From: Coturnix japonica
Taxonomy: Eukaryota > Chordata > Aves > Galliformes > Phasianidae
DNA length: 64,000 nt
NCBI RefSeq assembly: GCF_001577835.2
Contig: NC_029518.1
Coordinates: 30,497,462 to 30,561,461 of the forward strand
Reading direction: 5' to 3'
Below are positions 14,083 to 27,300 of the stretch, in pieces. A program made the position numbers and the translations under genes. Below the pieces are notes generated by a model that was not told the DNA's origin, made no database searches, and saw only the letters and a list, made by a program, of their open reading frames with translations. Every line of letters starts with the position of its first letter. Position 1 is the stretch's first letter.

Positions 14083-17000
14083 AACCACAAAAAAAACCAA
14101 AACCAAGATTCATTCTGATGTAGAAAGAAAGACCACAAAAACAGATCATAAGCATTTTAAGTTTGCAATGAGAAGAAGCCGTGTACTTGGACCAATGCTG
14201 AAGAGGCCAGTTTAAATATTATAAGCTGTACAGTTGTAGTAGCATAGGATTCTGCTGGAGTTCAGACAAAATATGAATTATGAAATGCAAATACTGCTTC
14301 TAGTCCTTATCACTGGAGCACTGTATAACTGAGCCACCGTTTGGCTATTTTTTTGTGCAGCACTCAATGATAGTTACAGATCCAGAGTTACGGATCATCT
14401 CTCTTCATTTTCTGCACTAAGTTTGTGCTGGTATCCTCCTCACACAAATCCTAACTGTGACAAAAGCCGCATGCTGCTGACATATGGACACTGTGAGGGG
14501 CAGCATGACCACAGCTTTTATTAAAACTTCCTTAACAAATCAAGAGATCTGCCAGTGTCAGGAGTCATTGCCTCCTCAAGAACATGCTAACCTTGTGAAA
14601 GGCATCTCTTGTAAATCCTACACATAAGGTTTTGATGATGTTCTGAAAACACTTACAAAAGAAATCCATTTATACCATCAATTAACTACACATTAATTTT
14701 AATGTGCCTAGATGCTGTCATTTGACATTGAAACAAAATGGTACTTAACTCACAAGTTTCAAAAGTTCTGAATTTTTGCTGTCCAGAAAGCTGCTGTTCC
14801 CAGCTGGAACAAAAACAATGACCAAATTCAAGTGTCCAATGTTTTTCCATGTTCTTTTAACCATCCAAAACTAAAAAAGAATCCAGTCCTTTCAAACTGC
14901 TTTCTGAGTTGTAGAGCATGTTTGTTCTGTATTTTGTTTTTAGTTTGGTTACATGAACAAAGAGAGAGAAGGGGCAATATAGTGGTCATGATAAAAGAGG
15001 ATGAAGATTAAGAGAATCCATGTATTTAGAGAATTGTCATTCTGTATTTTCATTAACTCCAAATTCTTCAGAACTTTCTGGATGATATGCACTTGTAGAA
15101 AAGTTTATGCTGAAAGGGGCCTCTGGATGTGTCATCTTGGTCAACTCTCATCTTGTGAGAAGTTACAGCTGTTTTTGAGGAAACATCCTCAGTTTAGGCC
15201 ATTGTTGGCAACTTGAATACAGCATAAAAGGAACATTTTAAGCTGAGAGTGAAGACGAAGTGCAGCATAGTAGTCAAACAATTCTCTTTCTGTCTCCACT
15301 GTAACAGTTTACTAATTTTCAGTGATTCCAACACATCACTCAAATAAAGCAGCTGCTGCCCCAAGGCAGGAGGAGGAAAGTGAAACTGACATAAAAGCAT
15401 TTAAAGAAAAGAATTAGCTGAAGTCTAGCTTACTCTTCTAGGCTCCCAAAAAGCTCCTTAATTTTCTGTTCTTTTTTACAGAAATACATGGCTAATAATC
15501 AGTATATCATGCCGAAATAAAAAGATTTACTAACACTTTTAAATACATCAAGTGGCCACAATTCAGAATGTTTATCATCATTTATTTATCCTATCTCTAG
15601 TTTTACACAAATTTTAGCTTAGGGAGGCTGCTATAAATGCATACTCATCTACAAAAACCTTTTCTCATAGAGACTAGAATATCTTACTACACTTCTGAAT
15701 ATCAATGACTAATTAAAAGTGCATAGTATGTCCATTTTGTGCAATTGTTGTGAAAAAAAAAAATGCAAAAAATGGATCAGTCTGTAGTAATCTAAAAGTA
15801 GCTTCAAATGAAATAGCTTCACCATATTTATACCAATACATCGTTATGAGACAATATTTCAAACAAACGCATGGACATACAGTCACACATACCTGATTTG
15901 AAAGCAGCTTCTCTTTCCTTTAAATTCTCTGATCCAGTTAACTTGAGCAAACAACCGCTTTCTGATGTATTATCTGCAACTACTGGCTGTAAAATATGAT
16001 GATATTTCCTGTAATTTTGGGGCTCAAGCAGGAATACTGTGACTTTTTGAAACATTCATGCTTCAAGCAGTTTCTATACTAAGCTGGAAAAACTACAATA
16101 AGATTAAAAATACATTTATTAGCAACCTTCGGCAAAGCAGAAGTTACAGAAATGGCTGCTTACCTTATTTTCGGGTGCCCGTGGCCTGCGGCAATGAAGA
16201 AAAAAAGGCATAAATTACACTACTCAACAACAGCATTCTTCATAACAAATGTCATTGAAATCAGCAGCGTGCAGTGACAAGACAAGGGGTAACAGGCAAA
16301 AATTGCAACACAGGAAGTTCCATACAAATATGAGGAAGAACTTCTTTACTGTTCGCAGACAAAACCAAGCTGGGAGGAAGTGTTGATCTGCCTGAGGGGA
16401 GAAAGGCACTACAGAGGGACCTGGATAGACTGGATAGATGGGCCAAGGTTAATGGCATGAGTTTCAGTAGGGCCAAATGTTGGATCCTGCCTTTTGGTCA
16501 CAACAACCCCAGACAGCCCTACAGGCTTGGGGAGGTGTGGCTGGACAGCTGCCTGATGGAAAGGGACCTTGGTGCACTGATGGACAATCGGCTGAATATG
16601 AGCCAAGAAGACCAATGGAATCCTGGCATTGGTGAGGCCTCACTTCTAGTACTGTGTTCAGTTTTGGGCACCTCCATACAGAAGGGACATTGAGGTGCTG
16701 AAGCAGGTCCAGAGAAGGGCAGCAAGGCTTGTGAAGGGCTTGGAAAATCAGCCCTGTGAGGAGACACTGAAGGAACTGGGGCTGTTTAGTCTGGGGAAAA
16801 GGAGACTGAAGGGAGACCTTATACCTTCCAGTATCTGAAAGGTGCTTACAGTGAGAATGGGGTTGTTCTCTTCTCACTGGTGACAGGACAAGGGAAAATG
16901 GCCTGAAGTTGCACCAGGGTAAGTTTAGGTTGGATATAATGAAAACCTTCTTCACAGAAAGGGTTATGAAGCACTGGAATAGGCTCCCCAGGGAGGTGGT

Positions 17001-20000
17001 TGAGTCACCATCCCTGGATGTGTTTAAAAACCATTTGGATGTGGTGCTCAGGGACATGATTTAGCAGAAGGTTGTTAGTTAGGGTACTATGGTTAGGTCG
17101 TGATTGGACTCAATGATCTTTAAGGTCTTTTCCAACCTGATCAGTTCTAAGATTCTGTGTTTCTATTCTGTGAGGGTGCACTGGACCAGGCTGCCCAGGG
17201 AAGTTGTGGAGTCTCCTCTGCAGATATTCAAGACCCATCATGATGCCTCCCTATCCAACCTGCTGTAGGGAATCTGCTTTAGCAAGGGGTGGACCCCATG
17301 ATCTTGAGAGATCCCTCCCAACACTTACAGTTCTATGATACTGTGATCTAAATTCCTTTTAAAGTCTATGCTAAAAGAGAACATTGCCAACTTAAAAAAT
17401 ATAAGGGCGCAATATCTACTATTATAAAAACAATGATTGCTAGAGCAGATGTTGAGGAAAGAAAAAAACTGCCACCTCCTCTCCCTTATTTCTCTCCCCC
17501 TGTGTTGTTTACATTGGGACATATTTCCTGGGGATTTAATGATATAGGAGGTCCCATTGGTTCCACTGGGTTTCACAGGTGAGTCAGCATTGTTAATAGT
17601 GTGGACTTTGGAAACCATGTAAACATTCATGCACAGCATGTAAATTACTTTCATTTACAAAAACAAAAAGCTCATATTTTCCAAGACCCTGGATTAAAGT
17701 ATCATTTTAATTTCAAAATAAATACAGCTTAATATGTAGAAAACAGATATGAAACAGGAAAAGCAAATAGGCTTTTGCCTGGAGAGCTTGGAAAAGTGAT
17801 AATAGTAAATATGGAGAACTAATCATGGCAAATGAACACAGTCCTCAATTTTTTCTCAAGTTTCAGGCTTCCTCAGGACTACGAACAGATAAAGGATACA
17901 TAAATGAATTTTTGTATTTAAAAGTGAGGCTGCTTGGAAAAATTATGAGGAGAAAGCTGAGTAATGTTTAACAAGGCAACAATTCATTGCCCAGGGAGGT
18001 GCTGCAAGTTGCAGCACATAAATCATAATAGTCTTGTATCCTAATATTTGTGTGAGCTTGCAAGGTCACGCATAATGAAATGTAGGTTGAGGAACCCTGC
18101 AGGCACTCAGAGTAACCATGCAGAAGCAACAGTCATGGCAGTAAACCTGCTGTGCTAGAGTTGCCTCTTCCTCTTGTGGAAATGCAGGCTTATGCTTTCT
18201 GCAAACTCCTTCCCAAACAACTTCAGCCTGGGTTCCGATGGTCAGCCTGGGTGTCTTCTAACTTCTGTATTATCACTCAGGAAACATATGTGGAAGATAA
18301 ACCATACTCTAAGAGCAACAGGAGTATTCTGGCTTCTGTTGTATCCGGACTGACTAAGCCCATGCAAATATATTTGAAGAAGTTCTCTCTCCCCATTTAA
18401 CTGAGAGTGCCTTTTGGCTGATCAGTTCTCAGAGGTAGTTAGTATCATTTTTTTCTGTCTGTCCTTTAAACTCAAGATCTAGCAGGTAGGACATTCACCA
18501 ATGGAATATCAGATCTTCCCCTGGGTCAATTGCACCCATGGAAGTTTGCTTTATTGTGATAAAACAGCTCAGATGGCTGCTGAATTGGGCAAGGAAGGCA
18601 TAAGCCAGGATCTCTTAACTTTTCAGAAAACAGCTACACTAGTAAGTACAGAACGACTGCTTAAGTAATTAATGTAAAATCTATTGAGTATAACGAGTCA
18701 AAACATAATGGAATTATCCCAGAATATAGAAGATTTGCAAATAAAATCCTGCAGAGTAGATGTCAGTTGTGGAGTTTGAGGTCTTGAGCAATTATGTTTA
18801 GTAAGAATGATTGATCAAAACAATAGCTAGAGGTACAAGTACCATTGTCACATCTGCAGTCTGTCTCTTCCTAAATTAACACTTCTCCATTTCTATTTTG
18901 GCTGAAGATAACTACAAACAAACTCAATGCTCCATTTCTGGCAAAACAGCGATTTGCTGAAAGCAGTTCAGATCTAGCCTCTATGCATTCCTTGAATGAT
19001 ATTAGAACATCATGAAAACTGATGGTAACTCAAACATTTCGTTGCATATCCAGAGCAGCAACCTCTTTATTATCAAATTCACTGAAGGTAGATTTTACTT
19101 TGGGTCTGACTGTTTTAAAACACCAGTAGTAATAAGCAGAACAGCTACACTAACACGTTCGCGCTAAAGAAGTAACATTATACTTACTGTTGATGCGACG
19201 AACAAACTTTAGTAAGCTTTTCCAACTCTTCACTACTCAGTTCTTTAGCTGAATTCCTCAGTGTTCTAACTGGACTAGAAACTGCTGCTTTCCATTTTCT
19301 TTCTAAATTAAATCCAAATATCCAAATAAACTATTACAAAAGTAATATTTGCTTAACGCAAATCATGCATAATTAACTAATTCATGGAAAAAAATTAACA
19401 GCTTATCCACTGCTATGCTCTACAATGTTGTTTCAGGTTGTGCAAAAAGCATCATATTTTGCCATCACATACTTTATTTACAACACATCAGATTGAAACT
19501 TGAAGTAAAAATGAGCCCCTAAAAGCTATGGGGTTTATAGATAAACAAGTAATTTGCACCTTTTTCATGAAACATGCAAGAAGGGGCTCAAAGATGGAAT
19601 ACTCTTCACATAACAAACTAGAGAAACATGGGTATAAATGCTATTTCTGCTGTTTATTGGCTTTACGATCACAAATCACTCTTTTATTTACAAAGGCAAA
19701 ACAAGTGAACTCTTGCTGCTATCATATTAGTTTAGCCTGTACTTACCCCACTGTTCCTGTATGGAAGAAAGATTTGCAAGCAGTTGCTCATGATACAATC
19801 GTTCAAGCTGAATGAACTTCATTGCCTTCTCATCTTAAAGGCTGGTTAAAGAAAAATGAACACACATGCGAACATGCTACTATTTGTTTTTGATATCATA
19901 TTTGAATGGAAGATCATTATGTACCTGAAACATCATTAAATCATCCTGAACAATAATTAGACTGCAGATCTCTGTGCATGGGAGAAAATTATAGCAGACA

Positions 20001-21263
20001 TGAATACAGCAAATGAGAACAAAGATAAGTTCCAAAAATGAAAACTATTCTTTTCAGCAGCTACCTCTTCACATGTCTTGTAGCTAACATAAGATTTCCT
20101 AGAAAAGAGTTGAGCAACACATTACTGTGCTGACAACTGTAAGGTAAATGAAAGCTCTTGGAAGAGAAAAGCAAAACAACGATACAAATGTTAGTATACG
20201 TCTCTCAAGAAATGCAATGATGTGTCAGTAAACATAACTAACTGAACTAACCCTTCCCCTGTTCAACCACTGTATTCAGCGCTGTTGGGCAGCTAAACAC
20301 CTTCTTTCTTCTTCATACAGATTCTGTTTCATTTTTGTCTCCATGAAGAACTCCTTCCCTCCCTTAGGGCTCTTATCATATTCAGACAACCATCACTATA
20401 TCTTTATAATTTGTAATAGTGGAGGGTATTTCTAGCTCCATTAAACTCAAATTGTTTGTCTTCCTGTTCAAGGCCACATTTACCAGCTATTTCAAATTTA
20501 ATTAAACAGTGCAATGAGAATAGAAGTATTCTGAACGAACTTATTCATAATATAGAAAAATAATTTCCAATAGTCATTTTAATTAAAATATTGAAGTAAT
20601 TATTATAAAAAACATAAGCAAAAACATAAGTTTTTGTTATGTTTGTTAGGCTCATGCACCATATAAATGGCATGGCTTATAAACAACAGTATTACCAGAA
20701 AGAATATTCCTTGCCCTAAAGAGTTCTGTTACTGTGAACAGAAATAGAGATCAGAGAGATAGCCTTAGAGGATCACAGTAATGACCCTGAATTATTGTTA
20801 AATATGCAGTTCTACACCAGATGAATTAAAATACCCATCATGGATAATTAACACCATGTAACATGATCAAGTAAGTTCTTTTTTAACCTCAGGAAACTGA
20901 TGGCTGCAAGTACAGGGGAGATTTCCTTCATAAATATGCACTATAGTGTGGTGTTGAATTCCATGTCAGGTGTATATTGCACTTTAAATATTTCTTTTGA
21001 TCAGATATAAATATAAGGCTCTTCCATTTAAGCAATTTCTATGACAGAGAAACTGTATTTCATCATAGAATGATAGAATGGCCTCAAAAGGACCTCAAAG
21101 ATCATCTAGTTTCAACCCCCCTGCCACGGCCAGGGTCGCCAACCACTAAAACAGGCTGCCCAGAGCCATTTCTGTCATACTGCTGGATGTTCTTTTAAAA
21201 TTAAGTGCCTTTTTCCAAGAACAGCCATAATTTTCCTGCAGAATTTTTCTATTCTGCTAATTT

Positions 21264-21305
<42 letters not shown>

Positions 21306-24300
21306 CCCTTTTCTGACGGATGTTTTTGAAGACAGTGATGGGTAATTTTACATATTCCCTTTAAAACATTGCTATAGCTGTTTCCCTGTTTTTATATGAT
21401 ACCCAAATGTAATTTGGCAAGATTTAAGGACACATTTAAGGACACATTACTGTGTTTCCTTTGCTTCGTTGTTTAATCATGATAATTGCCCACATGCTCC
21501 ATATTGTTATTACAAAGGTAACAAATTACATAATAAAGAAACAATGTGTACACAGAGACTTTGTTAAACTTGACACACTTTAGAGAATCATACGCACATG
21601 AAGAGCTCACAACTTGCCTCTTCTTTTTACAGCCTGAACATTTTTCTTCAGAAGCAAACAGAAATATTCAGTCCAGATTTAAAATATGTATATATACTTT
21701 AAGGTTTAATATAATTATCATCCCAGAATTACTGAAATATCTCAATTATGACCAGTTTGACTATTCTAACTTACTGACCAAACTTGTTTACGTTACCTAG
21801 GAATAAATCAAAGTAACCACTTGGCTGTTCCCAGAGGCAATCACCCCTGGTTTCTTGTGACAGTTTTTCAAACTACTTTGGTATGATTTTAGCACTTGAC
21901 AAAGAACAGGTTGCTGCTGTATGCAGGTTACTGATTTCCCTTAGCACAATGTGTGTATTTCTATTTTAACCTAAACACTAATAGTACACAGTCTAGTCAA
22001 CCATTGTGATAATCTTGTTCTTACTATGATAGTGCCCTATTCGATAGAACATAACGTAAATCTGATCTAGACTGGACATATTTCCAGTTATTAATACATG
22101 GAACAAAACATATCCTATAAAACAGATGTCCTTTAAAACCATTTTCTTACTTCCTTGTTTCTGCCCAACTATAAACAATTGTACCAGCACAGTTTTTTAA
22201 AGTGGATTTATTACTTTAATTACATTCCAACTGTCAGATTAGGAAGAAACTGCTAACATGCTGTATATTCACTCATGGGTAAATTATGGCTCTTCATAGA
22301 ATCACAGAACTGCTCAGGTTGGAAAAGACCTTAACCATCATTGAGATTGAGTCCAACCATGACCTAGCCATACTATCCTAACTAACAACCCTCCACTAAA
22401 TCATGTCCCTTAGAACCACATCCAAACAGTTTTTAAACACATCCAGGGATGGTGACTTGAACACCTCCCTGGAGAGCCTATTCCAGTGCTTCACAACCCT
22501 TCTGTAAAGAAGTGTTTCCCAGACTTACCCTGGTGCAACCTGAGGCAATTTCCCCTTGTCCTGTCACCTGTTACCAGTGAGAAGAGACCAACCCCGCTCT
22601 CACTGTGAGCACTGTTACAGAGCAGTAAGGTCTCCTCTCAGCCTCCTTTCCCAGACTAAACAGCCCCAGTTCCCTCAGCCTCTCTTCATAAGGCTAATTT
22701 TCCAAGCCCTTCACAAGCCTTGTTGCCCTTCTTTGGACCTGCTCCAGCACCTCAGTTTCCTTTCTGTACGGAGGTGCCCAAAACACTGTACTTGAGGTGG
22801 TTTGCCCTGACCCACAACCTGTGAGTCACCATCAAAGTATGTATTTTCTGTTTTACCATATCAGAATATTTTAATGCCACATAACAAATTTTACAGGTAA
22901 AAGGATACATTCCTCCTCTTGAAAATAGGTCTCAGCTATCTGAAAAGGAAAAAAAAAAAAAATACACAGGAAAATTAGCATTCCTTCATTTTTATAAGAG
23001 TGGCAGGGATACAATTTAAACTTTTCATCATAACTTTAAATGTCTGCTTTGTAGGTTCATATTTAGCTTTGGGTGAATACAAATATTCACACTAAATGCA
23101 TGTACTCTTATTCTAAGAAAGATGCTTTAAAGAGAGTATCAAAGATATTGTACATTTACTTGCACAAATGAGTTTGCCCAAATGTATGTTGGGTTTTGTC
23201 TTGTTACAACAACAAACATTTATTTCAGCCATTTTTAAAAAATGATTATATTAGGAAGTTATAAAATGACAGAAGCACTGTGTTTAATGATAGATGAGTT
23301 TTATTTCTATTACTGACCATGACATAAGATCACTGTCAAGCTCTCCTGAACATTACAGTGCAATGTGATAAAATGGAGAAGTCGAGGCTTTCTGACTGAT
23401 GAGAAAAGATCAATCTCTGGATCAAAGACACTGAAAGTAAAACCTACTGCAAGATCAGAGATATACCAGCAGGCTTCCTGTTTATATCCCATTTACAACA
23501 TTTCAAATTTTAAGCATTTGAAATTCATGAGATAAAAATGAGAGGAATGATTTTTTTCTTTTTGTTACACCAGCAGAATCCAAACAATAGCATTGCAGGA
23601 ACCTTCTTCTGCTTTCTTTATAAAACTACTCTTCTCTGTAAAAAGATCTAAAGACTCTCCACTTCTTCTGTCATTTCCCAAAGCATGGCACCTTGGTGTC
23701 TGAAGCTCTTTCAGAATAGAGCAGGTCATACAGTTCAGCCAGACAGCAGCTGTTTGATTAGAATTGTTGCTGTTATGACAGAACAAATGCGAGTCTTTTC
23801 TTCCTAGAACTGACGTTTCTATAGTTAACACTGGGTCTGTAACAAGATAGCTCTACCAAAAAAGACCATTCCTCCCCCCTGACAAATACTCTCAAAGATT
23901 TACAACATGAAAAACCTGTGTTTTCCAGAAAAGTAGGTAGACTTTTCTCAGAAATCAGAAGAATAATGATGGGCTTGTTTGTAAATACAACATAAACCTC
24001 AGAAATGCGTTTTACAAATATCCTAATACAAATTGCTTGATATGTCTTAGGAAGAAAGAGAATGTGTTTGGTTGACATGTTTGAATCTGGAAACCTTGAC
24101 TGTGCTTTCAGTTCCGTCACAGTTTCTGTGCGACTTTGAAAAGGTTGTTTGCCTTAGGGCTTGGCTTCCTCACGCATGAAGCTGTGAACAGATTTCATCT
24201 CCATTGCGGTCAGTGACACACCTTCATGTTTGTCAAGAGTTTTGAGATTCTTGCCCTAGCGGTACTGTTTTCCAAAGTAGAACTTTGTACTGACTCATAG

Positions 24301-27300
24301 ATAAGCACCAAATATGACACGTCTGTAAGTACAACTGATTAACCTCAATGTTAAGTTCCAAATAAATTAAGGAGCAATAAGAAATAACTTCACTTAAACA
24401 CAAATCTTAAACCAAGAACAACAACAAAACAAACAAAACCCAAAAACCCCTCCTGCGTTAAATGTGAAGCTTCTATAACTGTGATATGAAAAAGAACCAT
24501 CTCCTAACATCATCTCTTATCACAATATCACAGTATCACAGTCTTGTGCGGGTTGGAAGGGACCTTAGAGATAAGGTCTCTCTGTCAAAAGAGAATAAGA
24601 ATGCAGGTGTGTCATCATAGTGAAAATATTTAAAATATTATAATGGTCCAGTTTTTCACAATAAGGACAATGTAAATAAGTCAGACACTACCATGTTTCT
24701 ATAGCCTACGAGTCACTTCAGCCAAACAAAAAGTCTTCCAGCCCGCTGTTGGTCCAGCACAACAGAACTATGCATTAATAGTGCACTCAGTTCTAGACAT
24801 ATACTTTTCAAAGTGTGCTTTTCAAATTACACAGTATTTCCTTTGGTAGTGCAGATGTGGTGACTGTGCTAGAAAAAGTATATACTAAGGAATCTTGAAT
24901 CTTAGCCTTCACACATGAAGCTCAGGCTAGGAAGAAGTCTGCAATAGCAAAAATAATTCCAGGTACAAAATGTGATTTAGACATCAGCTATCTTGCATTT
25001 CTGTGTCCTAAATATCCCACTTATGTCCCACATATCATGGAAAGCCTGTCCTTAAGAGTTTCCTTCTAAAGCAGAATGTACTTCCGAGAGAGATTATAAT
25101 TTAATATCTATTAGAGTGGACATATTTGCCTTGATCCTCTGTTAAACAGCAAAACTTGAAAATACACTGTCCAGATGTGAATACTGACATATATTGAATC
25201 AGTGCATCTTTTTACAACTGAGAAAAAGTCTCAGTCACACAGTTGTGTGCAGCAACCCAGAATCATAGGAAGTACCTGATGGAGACACAGGGGCAGCGTC
25301 TTTGAATCCGTTTGCTCAACCTCTTCACGAAGCAAAGAGAAAAGGGACTGCAACGTTTGTTTTTGTTCTTTCTGGTGGTAATTTTCATTTGCTTCAACAG
25401 CACCTTCAGAATGCACAGAATCCGTATGTGTAACAGGAGTATTTTCCTCCTTGATGGCTGTGGTTCCCACTGAAGGAACTCCTTTGAAAAGAACAAGTAC
25501 TTAGGTTAGGATTAAAAAAGATACGCTGAGCTGCATTTTTAGGAAATATGAATAAAAAAGCTGTGGATAAAATCTTATCATCTTAAGCAATAGTCCTGTA
25601 AGTACACAAAGTATTAGTCTTGACAAAATTAGTTGCGATAGATCTGTCTCAATGTCAGCTCACCTACCTGGAAAGACACAGTGACACACATCAGCTATTT
25701 TTGTACGCTACTAACTGGGACTCCTTTGAAACTTGGTATGAAAAAAAAATCAACTAGCCTAAACTGTTTTTAGAGACCACAAATCCAAAAGAAGTGTTGT
25801 GGCTGATGTTTGTTTCAGCAGCTAAAATCAATACCTAAGAGTTCAGGCTTGAGATGCCAAACTTCCATTTTAAAACAGGTGAAGTTTTGCTCTGAATGGA
25901 CTGAAGGAAGAAAAGAAATAACAGTGAGTTCCAGGAAGGCAGGGAGTGGTTTGAGATGAGTGGGTGTTTTGGTGGCGGTCACCTACCTCCAGGAAAGAGC
26001 TTTGTTGGCTTGCTAAGACAAATGTCTGGAGAATGCACTGAATGGCTACGTCACGTAGGCTCTTGGCTGGTGTGTTGCACTTAGGCGTGCGATGAACACT
26101 CGGGATGTAACGCGATAGGCCCTCCCCTGCTCGGTTATGCATATGTAGAAGGAGTTATGCATATGTAGAAGGGGTGTAGACGAAGTAGATAGCGGCTTAT
26201 TTAAACCGCCTAAACACACACAATAAAACGCCATTTAGCTATTCACCATATTGGTGTGAACGTGTAGTTAAATGGGCCCGGCTGGAGGAGGCCGGATTCC
26301 GCGAGGCTTAGCCTTGAATCCTGGTGTTGAAAAGGGACACTAGTAAACAACTGTGCTTGTCAGCACCTGCTAAGGAGCTTGTAAAGAGAGAAGTCCAGGG
26401 AAGGAAGGTCTCCTGCTGAGAAGGTGAATTCAACCTGTTCTTTGGATGACAACACAGTGTCTCCTCACAGTGATGACAAGAACTTAAAAAAAGAAGCAGA
26501 TGATGTGGGAATTCTGCTGTGGGACACAGACACCAGCAAGGAGTGTACTGCTGGGTGAAAACAAAAACATCCCTCGACACCAAGACTGTTCAGGAGATGA
26601 GCCAGTAATGATGATCCCCTTTGGCACCAACAACACAAGGAATTTGATAAACAGAATTTCTGTGTAGGCAGGAAGCCAGTACCTCCCTGGTACACTCCCT
26701 CCCTATCCACTGTTGCCTGTCTACCACTTTTACAGAAGTAAAAAAGGAAGGTTTGCAGGTGAATGACTGGCAATGTATGTGAAGCATAATGTAAAGCCAA
26801 TGAAATCTCAAACTGCAAATGACAAAGGTCTTTGGGGCAGTCAGATACTGCAGGAATGGTGATGAACTCCAGAAGGACTTCAAGAACTTGTGCTGACAAA
26901 AAGGTGGCTGATGAGTTGCAGTGTAGGTAAAACTAAACTATTGCCTGTACAATTCCAATTTCAAAAACAGGTAATAAAATTCAGGGAAGATCTTAGAGTC
27001 ATTATTGATGACTCTGTGGGATCATTAGAATATGAGCATCATCTGCCAAAAAAACCCCACAAAAGTTGGCCATCATCAGACAGACTGTTGAGAACTAAAT
27101 TGAGGATAGAATTTTCTGACTTGGAATGCAGATTTTTTGGCAGTGCACAGTTCCAGTCTCTTCTCTAGACAGAGACTCTTCTCAAGGCATAGGCTTACCC
27201 AGTAATACCCACAATACAACAACTGTAGAATATGGGTAAGTATGTAGAACAGGCTGCAGAAAGCGGTCAGGCTTGTATACGCTCCCTAAATAGCATCTCC

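Larger units (their letters stand above)
12200..15880. other. CNST: CNST intron, simple repeats only
   Basis: No exon with matching phase seen. It contains a 27-nt poly-T run at 12903-12929 and an AAAAC-rich tract at 14046-14105. The remainder is AT-rich unique-looking sequence. Confidence 0.6.

Noticed and set aside
16464-17057. 197-residue minus-strand open frame
   Set aside because: It is the antisense strand of the nested CR1 copy.
15893-19302. Direct joining of the CNST exons at 19188-19302 and 15893-15986
   Set aside because: It yields an in-frame stop immediately after the junction, whereas inclusion of 16164-16185 gives a clean frame.
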